Shown here one piece after another: positions 1-5,055 of a stretch of 5,055 bases of DNA. Source of the DNA: an uncultured beta proteobacterium (GTDB taxonomy: Bacteria; Pseudomonadota; Gammaproteobacteria; Burkholderiales; Burkholderiaceae_C); contig CAIXMC010000450.1 in the NCBI GenBank assembly GCA_903920405.1, forward strand, positions 1 through 5,055. Reading direction: 5' to 3'. The position numbers and the translations under genes are program-made. Each line of letters starts with the position of its first letter. Position 1 is the stretch's first letter. The notes below the pieces were generated by a model that was not told the origin of the DNA, did no database searches, and was given only the letters and a program-made list of their open reading frames with translations.

Positions 1-139
1 CCCCATTTGGCTCGTCAGATTTGGGCGCACTGCGTCGTTACAAATCGCTTATGTGGCATGGCCACACCGCGCGATTTGCGCCTAGCATTGCATCCCAACT
101 CGGACGGCCAAATGGGGAACTTATCACTGACCACATCCT
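1..139. repeat. Large palindromic repeat, copy 1 (left end cut by window)
   Basis: This is an imperfect hairpin centred on base 59. The innermost stem is TGTGGC (52-57) and GCCACA (61-66) with a 3-nt ATG loop, and the outer visible stem is CCCCATTTGGC (1-11) with GCCAAATGGGG (107-117). By comparison with the complete copy at 3782-3942, about 21 bases of the left arm lie outside the window. The right arm runs to about 138-139 (GACCACATCCT). Manual gap-free alignment with copy 2 gives 11 differences over 138 bases. The element ends about 26 bases before the first ATG of the GGDEF-EAL gene, so any promoter for that gene lies inside or upstream of it. It looks like a dispersed, non-coding foldback or MITE-like element. 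Mobility is inferred only from the presence of two copies. Confidence 0.85.
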
Positions 140-164
140 AAAGTAATAGCTCATTTTATCCAGC

Positions 165-3100
165 ATGAACCTGACCAACCTCAGATTTTGGAGAGATGCA
201 TTGAAAGTATCACTGTGGATTCGCAATCAATTCAGCGGGATTCGTGCCAAGCTAATTGGCATCTTTGTGCTGATCAAAGTCGTACCACTTATCTTGCTTG
301 CTTTTTTGGCGTGGAAGGCGATGGAGCAACTGGGTATAACGGTGGCAAAGCGTGCTACCGCAATGGCCGACCAAATGATCGCCACCATCCATACGATGGG
401 CGATACCGTCATTGAAGATGCGACGCGTGCGCTCGACGATCGCTCGCGCGAGGGCATCGAACGGATCACCACGGATACTGCACGTGCACTCGCAGGGTTT
501 CTCTACGATCGCGACTGGGATATTCGTCAAGCGGCTCGAATCGAACCCATAGCGACAGCCTATCACGCATTTCTATCCTCCAAGGTGCGTAGCTTGTTTG
601 AGCACGGGCATTGGAAGCTCGCTGCTGATGGCAAACATTGGGAACCGGCAGAGCCCCAGGGCGCAGACCCAGCACTGGCCGCAGACCCTAAGAAGGCGAT
701 CCATGACAACGTCAGGGACTTTAGCGCCCGTCCACCTGAATATCTGGGCCGCATGGAAGTGCGCCCTCTCTTTGTGGAAATGACCTTTGTTGGTAACGAT
801 GGGCGTGAGCAGGTCAAAGTCACCGGGGATCAATCTGGTACGCCCAAGTTTGCAGATATCAAAGACCGTGCGCAGACTTTTGCCAAGGCGGAAACCTATT
901 GGAACGATTTACAGCGCTTAAAGCCTGACGAAATCTATGTGTCGGAAGTCATCGGCACCTACGTCGGTAGCCATCTTATTGGCCCCTATACGCCACAAGC
1001 TGCCGAGAAGGCGGGCATTGCCTTTGCGCCAGAACAGTCTGCCTATGCTGGCACCGAAAATCCGGTTGGCAAGCGTTTTCGGGGCATCGTGCGTTGGGCG
1101 ATTCCGGTTGAAAAGAACGGTGTCCGGTTGGGCTATGTCACCTTGGCCCTGGATCACGATCACATTCGCCAATTCACCGATCGCATCGTGCCAACGGCGG
1201 CGCGTTACACACCGATACCAGATGCCATTGTCGGTAACTATGCCTTCATGTGGGATCACAAAAGCCGCGCTATTTCGCATCCGCGCGACTATTTCATTCC
1301 CGGGTACAACGCAACAACCGGTCTGCCAGAAACACCGTGGTTGGATCAGACACTTTACGATGCGTGGCAAGCCTCTGGCAAGCCATCCAACGAATTTCTG
1401 GCCATGATGCCAGAGTTTATGGATCAGTCTTTAAAAAAGAAGCCTGCTGCCGCATTGATCAAAGCGGGGACTGTTGGTCTGGACTGTCGATACCTCAATT
1501 TTTCTCCGCAGTGCCATGGCTGGAACCAACTCACTGAAAGAGGCGGCTCGGGTTCGTTTGTTATTTTCTTCTCAGGTCTGTGGAAACTGACCACAGCGGC
1601 AACCATTCCCTACTACAGTGGCCAGTACGCAAAGACGCCACGAGGCTTTGGCTTCATCACCATCGGCGCCAATGTGGATGACTTTCACAAAGCGGCCTTG
1701 GAATCAAAGATGCGTATCGGTAACGTTATCAGCCGCAAAGACATCGAATTCAAACAAGGTCGCCACGAACTCATTGCCGCCATCAATGACACGCTTTCCG
1801 GGACAAGCTGGCGCTTGGTGGGTTCAACGACCGTGATGATTTTGATCGTCATCGCGATAGCCATCAAAATGGCCAATGTTCTGACCACAAGAATCACCAG
1901 CATCGTCGATGGCATCCGTCGTTTTCAGGGTGGGGATCACGCCTATCGCCTGGCGGTGACATCGCACGACGAAGTGGGTGAACTCTCAACCTCCTTCAAT
2001 GACATGGCGAACGCGGTTCAGGAATCCTTTGTCGGCATGACGCGCGAACTACAAACAAGACAGTTAGCGGAGGAACAACTGCGGATTGCCGCCACCGCTT
2101 TTGAGGCACAGGTCAGCATCATGGTCACCGATGAGAATGGCATTATCCAGACCGTCAATCGAACTTTCACCGAGGACACTGGCTATACATTGGAAGAATC
2201 CATCGGTCAGACGCCGCGCTTGCTTCAGTCCGCGCGTCACGATGCGATTTTCTACCGCAAAATATGGGACACCATCCTGCAGACGGGTAAGTGGCAAGGG
2301 GAAATCTGGGACCAACACAAGAATGACGAGGTGCATCCAAAGTGGCTCACCATCTCGGCTGTCAAGAACGATGAAGGCGTTGTCACGCACTACGTGGGAA
2401 CGCAATTCGATATCACTGAACAAAAGCAAGCCGAAGAAAGAATTCACGACCTCGCCTTTATTGATCAACTCACGGGACTTCCCAACCGGACGCTCTTTCT
2501 GGACCGCCTCAAGCAGATGATGGCGGCCAGCAATCGCAGCGGAAGTTACGGTGCGCTATTGTTCATCGACCTCGATCACTTCAAGACCCTGAACGATACG
2601 TTTGGCCACGATAAAGGCGACTTGCTTCTCAAGCAAACCGCCGAACGTCTCGGCTCATGCGTACGACACTACGATACGGTGGCACGATTGGGGGGCGACG
2701 AATTCGTGGTGGTATTGGCTGACTTGAAAAAGAATGAAGAAGATGCTGCCAAGGGCGTTGAAACGGTGGTGAACAAGATACGGGCTTCACTCAACCAGCC
2801 CTACCAGCTCGACGAACTCACTCGCACCAGTTCAGCAAGTATGGGTGTTGTTTTGTTCAAGGGCGAGCAAATGAGCATCGACGACTTGATGAAGCAGGCC
2901 GATCTCGCCATGTACAGATCAAAGGAATCGGGCAGAAATGGGTGGACATTCTTTGATCCTCTCATGGAATCCAAAGTGAGGGAAAGAGCCGCATTGGAAG
3001 ACGATCTCCGACTGGCGCTGGATCAAAACCAGTTCATCCTCCACTTTCAGCCGCAGGTCATGGACGATGGTCGTATTACAGGATCCGAGGCCTTGGTGCG

Positions 3101-3749
3101 TTGGCAACATCCCCAGCGTAAGATGGTGTCTCCAGGCGAATTTATTCCTTTGGCAGAAGAAACGGGGTTGATTCTGCCTTTGGGCAACTGGGTTCTTGAA
3201 ACTGCTTGCAGCCAATTGGCCGTTTGGGCAAACGATCCGGTGATGGCTCACCTCACCGTTGCCGTGAATGTCAGCGCTCATCAGTTCGGTCAACGCGACT
3301 TTGTGAGCCAGGTGCTTTCCATCATCAAGAAAACAAACGCCAATCCAAATCGTTTGAAATTGGAGCTGACCGAGAGTCTTTTGGTCGCCGACCTGGAAGA
3401 CATCATCGGCAAGATGTCGTCACTGAAGAGTTGGGGTGTGGGTTTCTCTTTAGACGATTTCGGCACGGGTTATTCTTCGCTGAAGTATCTCAAACGTCTT
3501 CCGCTGGATCAGTTGAAAATCGATCAGAGCTTTGTCCGCGACGTGCTCGTCGATAACAACGATGCTGCGATCGCCAAGACCATCGTGACACTGGCTCAAA
3601 GCCTAGGGCTAGGTGTCATCGCCGAGGGGGTTGAAACAGAATCGCAACGGGACTTCTTGGCAAAGGCCGGTTGCAAAGCCTATCAGGGTTATCTGTTCAG
3701 CCGGCCATTACCGCTTCATGCGTTTGAGGAATTTGTGAAGCGCGGTTGA
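165..3749 (+). CDS. Membrane-bound bifunctional diguanylate cyclase/phosphodiesterase (periplasmic sensor-HAMP-PAS-GGDEF-EAL)
   Basis: This 1194-residue c-di-GMP turnover enzyme sits in the inner membrane. TM1 is at about residues 30-50, and a sensor region of about 500 residues follows, expected to be periplasmic. It is Cache-like around 305-335 and has two cysteines, C441 and C450, its only ones. TM2 is at about 551-572. HAMP covers about 570-622 (DEVGEL at 602-607), and PAS/PAC covers about 643-760, ending in a DITEQ motif at 749-753. In GGDEF (about 760-925), DQLTGLPNR is at 767-775, the metal aspartate is D802, the inhibitory I-site RHYD is at 834-837 and the GGDEF signature is intact at 843-847. 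EAL covers about 940-1190. Its EAL motif is at 975-977, with N1035, E1067, D1097/D1098, K1118, E1154 and Q1174, at spacings matching catalytic residues of the phosphodiesterase RocR. Both synthesis and hydrolysis of c-di-GMP therefore look possible; which dominates cannot be read from sequence. ATG165 is the first start after an in-frame TAG at 147-149 but lacks a clear ribosome binding site. TTG201 is a good alternative, giving 1182 residues. The ligand is unknown. Confidence 0.96.
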   Translation: MNLTNLRFWRDALKVSLWIRNQFSGIRAKLIGIFVLIKVVPLILLAFLAWKAMEQLGITVAKRATAMADQMIATIHTMGDTVIEDATRALDDRSREGIERITTDTARALAGFLYDRDWDIRQAARIEPIATAYHAFLSSKVRSLFEHGHWKLAADGKHWEPAEPQGADPALAADPKKAIHDNVRDFSARPPEYLGRMEVRPLFVEMTFVGNDGREQVKVTGDQSGTPKFADIKDRAQTFAKAETYWNDLQRLKPDEIYVSEVIGTYVGSHLIGPYTPQAAEKAGIAFAPEQSAYAGTENPVGKRFRGIVRWAIPVEKNGVRLGYVTLALDHDHIRQFTDRIVPTAARYTPIPDAIVGNYAFMWDHKSRAISHPRDYFIPGYNATTGLPETPWLDQTLYDAWQASGKPSNEFLAMMPEFMDQSLKKKPAAALIKAGTVGLDCRYLNFSPQCHGWNQLTERGGSGSFVIFFSGLWKLTTAATIPYYSGQYAKTPRGFGFITIGANVDDFHKAALESKMRIGNVISRKDIEFKQGRHELIAAINDTLSGTSWRLVGSTTVMILIVIAIAIKMANVLTTRITSIVDGIRRFQGGDHAYRLAVTSHDEVGELSTSFNDMANAVQESFVGMTRELQTRQLAEEQLRIAATAFEAQVSIMVTDENGIIQTVNRTFTEDTGYTLEESIGQTPRLLQSARHDAIFYRKIWDTILQTGKWQGEIWDQHKNDEVHPKWLTISAVKNDEGVVTHYVGTQFDITEQKQAEERIHDLAFIDQLTGLPNRTLFLDRLKQMMAASNRSGSYGALLFIDLDHFKTLNDTFGHDKGDLLLKQTAERLGSCVRHYDTVARLGGDEFVVVLADLKKNEEDAAKGVETVVNKIRASLNQPYQLDELTRTSSASMGVVLFKGEQMSIDDLMKQADLAMYRSKESGRNGWTFFDPLMESKVRERAALEDDLRLALDQNQFILHFQPQVMDDGRITGSEALVRWQHPQRKMVSPGEFIPLAEETGLILPLGNWVLETACSQLAVWANDPVMAHLTVAVNVSAHQFGQRDFVSQVLSIIKKTNANPNRLKLELTESLLVADLEDIIGKMSSLKSWGVGFSLDDFGTGYSSLKYLKRLPLDQLKIDQSFVRDVLVDNNDAAIAKTIVTLAQSLGLGVIAEGVETESQRDFLAKAGCKAYQGYLFSRPLPLHAFEEFVKRG
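190..195 (+). promoter_or_regulatory. Candidate ribosome binding site pointing to a TTG start at 201
   Basis: GGAGAG lies 5 bases upstream of an in-frame TTG (201-203, codon 13 of the longest reading). No purine-rich Shine-Dalgarno sequence is seen just upstream of ATG165, where the bases are TTTTATCCAGC. Starting at 201 leaves a short basic N-terminus (KVSLWIRNQFSGIRAK) directly before TM1, so topology is unchanged. The match could be chance, since the bases also encode residues of the longer form. Confidence 0.45.
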
Positions 3750-3781
3750 AGACAGCATCCAAGTTACAGTTACAGGCATTT

Positions 3782-3942
3782 AGGATATGGTCAATAATAA
3801 GTTCCGCATTTGGCTCGTCGGATTTGGGCGCACTGCGTCGTTACAAATCGCTTATGTGGCTAGGCCACACTGCGCGATTTGCGCCTAGCATTGCATCCCA
3901 ACTCCGACGGCCAAATGCGGAACTTATTGTTGACCATATCCT
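3782..3942. repeat. Large palindromic repeat, copy 2 (complete, 161 bp)
   Basis: This is a complete imperfect palindrome symmetric about base 3862. The outer stem pairs 3782-3814 with 3910-3942 (33 positions, one mismatch that would be a G-U pair in RNA). It starts AGGATATGGTCAA and ends TTGACCATATCCT. The inner stem is TGTGGC (3855-3860) and GCCACA (3864-3869) with a 3-nt TAG loop. The middle of the arms pairs less well but keeps blocks such as CAAATCGC against GCGATTTG. It begins 33 bases after the GGDEF-EAL stop codon, so it should be transcribed into the 3' end of that mRNA, where it could form a long hairpin. It has no T-tract of the kind expected for an intrinsic terminator. No transposase is encoded. 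It is probably a non-autonomous foldback element; that origin is inferred. Confidence 0.92.
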
Positions 3943-3944
3943 TA

Positions 3945-4034
3945 GGGAGATGGAAATTGCTAAAGTACCGTTTACATTCATGGCTACAGAGGGAAAAATT
4001 GATGAGTCAGGTATATCAGCAATTTCCATCTCCC
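3945..4034. repeat. 90-bp inverted repeat with 17-bp perfect arms
   Basis: GGGAGATGGAAATTGCT (3945-3961) is the exact reverse complement of AGCAATTTCCATCTCCC (4018-4034). After four unpaired positions the stem resumes with TACC (3966-3969) against GGTA (4010-4013). The central 40 bases hold nothing I recognise. It abuts palindrome copy 2 with only 2-3 bases between, and TTA occurs directly on both sides (3942-3944 and 4035-4037). This could be a separate short foldback element inserted at TTA, or a structured part of the untranslated region. The inverted repeat is certain; its identity is not. Confidence 0.8.
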
Positions 4035-4069
4035 TTACATTGCAATTCCGGGGTGGTCTGGAATTTGAA

Positions 4070-4077
4070 AAAACTTC
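4070..4077. repeat. Target-site duplication, left copy (AAAACTTC)
   Basis: This 8-bp direct repeat abuts the left inverted end of the 127-bp element and is identical to the copy at 4205-4212. It implies that the pre-insertion target read AAAACTTC followed by TTTGTTTT. Confidence 0.7.
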
Positions 4078-4204
4078 GTAACTACTCAGCCCCCAATGAA
4101 ACAACATCCCATCAATACATTCACGTTCGTCATTCCCGCGAAGGCTGGAATCCAGACTGCGCTAGATTCTCGCCTTCGCGGGAATGACGTAGGTGAGTAG
4201 TTAC
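4078..4204. mobile_element. 127-bp MITE-like element with IS66-type ends
   Basis: The ends GTAACTACTCA (4078-4088) and TGAGTAGTTAC (4194-4204) are perfect 11-bp inverted repeats. They are immediately flanked by identical 8-bp sequences, AAAACTTC (4070-4077 and 4205-4212), the signature of a target-site duplication. Ends starting GTAA together with 8-bp duplications are characteristic of the IS66 family, so a relative of that family is the likely mobiliser. The element is too short for a transposase gene. A hairpin repeat occupies 4128-4189, close to the right end, and 4089-4127 is about 39 bases of unrecognised sequence. The right end lies 37 bases before the start codon of the downstream sensor gene, so the insertion may have displaced or altered that gene's promoter. 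Confidence 0.75.
4128..4189. repeat. REP/dRS3-like hairpin repeat (CGTCATTCCCGCGAAGG arms)
   Basis: CGTCATTCCCGCGAAGG (4128-4144) and CCTTCGCGGGAATGACG (4173-4189) are perfect 17-bp inverted arms around a 28-base centre that pairs further (GAATC against GATTC). The left arm contains ATTCCC, eight bases, then TGGAAT (4132-4151), one base off the dRS3 pattern ATTCCC-N8-GGGAAT known from Neisseria. Similar GTCATTCCCGCG repeats are common between genes in beta- and gammaproteobacteria. It lies within the 127-bp GTAA-ended element but is not concentric with it. It would form a strong RNA hairpin, but no T-tract follows, so I do not call it an intrinsic terminator. Confidence 0.8.
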
Positions 4205-4212
4205 AAAACTTC
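4205..4212. repeat. Target-site duplication, right copy (AAAACTTC)
   Basis: This is the partner of the copy at 4070-4077 and directly abuts the right inverted end at 4204. The lack of mismatches suggests a fairly recent insertion, although eight bases give little resolution. Confidence 0.7.
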
Positions 4213-4241
4213 TTTGTTTTAACACCTTTGAAAGACCAAGC

Positions 4242-5055
4242 ATGGCTAAATTTACAAATGGATGGAGTACCTACAGTTTGGGTACCAGACTGGCAATGGG
4301 AAATTTTGTTCTTGTTGCAATTGTCTTATCTATACTAATAGGAGGCATCGGCTACTCAATTTCTGAAATGATAGAGACATGGGCAAGTACTAATGTGACA
4401 GAAAAAACCTCACTGTTGGTGGATTTGATTGATTCTTCCGACAAAGAGATCAGGAGCCGAACGGCGGTATTGGCAAAGGGTTTTCAAGCTAGCTTGAGCG
4501 GAAAAATTGAACGCGATGCAACGACTTTAGTCACCGGCGGCAGACCTGTACCCAATCTAAAGATGGATGGTCAATCCCTCAATTCCGACTTTGCTGTTGT
4601 GGATCGCTTTACCGGCAGCACTGGGGCAGTTGCCACTGTGTTTGTAAAGTTCGGCGATGACTTTGTACGGGTGACAACATCGGTCAAAAATGAGCAAGGG
4701 GATCGAGCCTTAGGCACGCAGCTTGACCGAACACACCCCGGATTCAAAACCCTCAGTGAAGGAAAAAGTTATGTAGGGTTAACAACACTCTTTGGCAAAG
4801 ATTACATGACGCAATACGACCCACTATTGGACGGACAAGGCCATCTGATTGGTTTGAGTTTTGGTGGGCTTGATTTCACCGACTATCTTGTCAACTTGAA
4901 AAGAACTCTTCGCTCCATGAAGATTGGAAAGACCGGCTATTTCTACGTTCTTGACACCCGCAACGGAGAGCGCTATGGCAACCTGGTTTCCCATCCCGTC
5001 CTTGAGGGCAAGAACATTCTTGATGTTAAAGACTCTCACGGGCGTGAGTTCATTA
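4242..5055 (+). CDS. Cache_3-Cache_2-type periplasmic sensor protein, probably a methyl-accepting chemotaxis protein (3' end outside window)
   Basis: The frame opens at ATG4242, after an in-frame TGA at 4194-4196, and stays open for 271 codons to the window edge. A short N-terminus with basic residues precedes one membrane segment at about residues 20-40. The rest of the visible part is expected to be periplasmic. Residues about 55-230 resemble the Cache_3-Cache_2 fusion domain, notably the stretch 130-166 ending in ALGTQLDRTHP and the segment PLLDGQGHLIGLSFGGLD (194-211). Residues 227-270 (KIGKTGYFYVLDTRNG, then LVSHPVLEGKNIL) look like the start of a second Cache_2 unit. Such regions detect small molecules, often organic acids, and usually precede HAMP and a chemotaxis signalling domain. 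The output domain is not visible, so a diguanylate cyclase or histidine kinase cannot be excluded. No strong ribosome binding site is seen, but no better in-frame start exists upstream. A mobile-element end lies 37 bases before the start. Confidence 0.88.
   Translation, partial: MAKFTNGWSTYSLGTRLAMGNFVLVAIVLSILIGGIGYSISEMIETWASTNVTEKTSLLVDLIDSSDKEIRSRTAVLAKGFQASLSGKIERDATTLVTGGRPVPNLKMDGQSLNSDFAVVDRFTGSTGAVATVFVKFGDDFVRVTTSVKNEQGDRALGTQLDRTHPGFKTLSEGKSYVGLTTLFGKDYMTQYDPLLDGQGHLIGLSFGGLDFTDYLVNLKRTLRSMKIGKTGYFYVLDTRNGERYGNLVSHPVLEGKNILDVKDSHGREFI

Larger units (their letters stand above)
3750..4241. other. Gene-free intergenic region filled with stacked inverted repeats
   Basis: These 492 bases between two rightward genes contain four inverted-repeat structures: the 161-bp palindrome, the 90-bp inverted repeat, the 127-bp element and the hairpin nested in it. 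The open frames crossing the region run through the repeat arms and show no recognisable protein features. The last 29 bases before the downstream ATG contain no strong ribosome binding site; the nearest purine run is GAAAGA at 4230-4235. No convincing -35/-10 pair was identified. The region looks like an insertion sink and may insulate transcription of the two genes through RNA structure; that role is inferred. Confidence 0.7.

Noticed and set aside
1..139. Palindrome as a structured RNA gene or CRISPR repeat
   Set aside because: Only two dispersed copies are seen 3.8 kb apart, with no spacer array and no tRNA- or riboswitch-like conserved core. Symmetry over the full length favours a foldback element.
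38..226. Leftward 62-codon frame at the left edge
   Set aside because: It is mostly the palindrome arm plus the antisense of the start of the large gene, with no protein features.
3763..3774. Tandem GTTACA x2 just after the stop codon
   Set aside because: Two copies of a hexamer are too little to distinguish from chance.
3930..3960. TTGACC (3930-3935) as a -35 promoter element
   Set aside because: It is part of the palindrome end, and no TATAAT-like sequence lies at about 17-base spacing.
3746..4081. Rightward 111-codon frame overlapping the stop of the GGDEF-EAL gene (TTG start inside TTGA)
   Set aside because: It runs through the palindrome and the 90-bp inverted repeat and shows no recognisable domain. 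The overlap looks like translational coupling, but the coding potential comes from the repeat sequence.
3841..4107. Leftward 88-codon frame whose C-terminus resembles that of the frame at 38-226
   Set aside because: The shared peptide (SWDAMLGANRAVWP and nearby) is a translation of the same strand of the two palindrome copies. It reflects repeat identity, not a conserved gene.
4128..4200. Intrinsic terminator at the CGTCATTCCCGCG hairpin
   Set aside because: The stem is strong, but it is followed by TAGGTGAGTAG with no T-tract. It fits a dispersed REP/dRS3-like repeat better.
4824..5039. Leftward 71-codon frame inside the second sensor gene
   Set aside because: It is antisense to a rightward frame with clear Cache-domain features, so it is a shadow.

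Overview
The window looks like a chromosomal segment from a Gram-negative bacterium, probably a beta- or gammaproteobacterium. This rests on the signalling architecture (Cache, HAMP, PAS, GGDEF, EAL) and on an intergenic repeat beginning CGTCATTCCCGCG, a type common in those groups. The genus cannot be fixed from the sequence.

Layout. Bases 1-139 hold most of a large imperfect palindrome whose left end lies outside the window. Bases 165-3749 encode one long membrane-bound c-di-GMP enzyme. It has a periplasmic sensor region of about 500 residues between two membrane segments, then HAMP, PAS, GGDEF and EAL domains. All the usual catalytic residues of both enzymatic domains are present. The 492 bases from 3750 to 4241 contain no credible gene and are packed with inverted repeats. 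These are a full second copy of the palindrome (3782-3942), a 90-bp inverted repeat (3945-4034), and a 127-bp miniature-transposon-like element (4078-4204) with 11-bp perfect ends and a perfect 8-bp target duplication. The last carries a dRS3/REP-like hairpin inside it. A second sensor gene starts at 4242 and runs off the right edge. The visible part is a membrane segment followed by a Cache_3-Cache_2-type periplasmic domain, as in many chemoreceptors.

How the parts relate. Both genes read rightward and both encode periplasmic small-molecule sensors. One sets c-di-GMP level; the other is probably a chemotaxis receptor or another Cache-linked signalling protein. A functional link is plausible but rests only on adjacency. 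The repeat cluster suggests they are not a tight operon.

The most interesting material is the repeats rather than a new gene system. The two palindrome copies flanking the big gene differ at 11 of 138 aligned bases, and one pair of differences is compensatory and keeps the stem paired. The 127-bp element has GTAA ends and an 8-bp duplication, matching the IS66-family pattern. No RNA gene, CRISPR array or confident promoter was seen.
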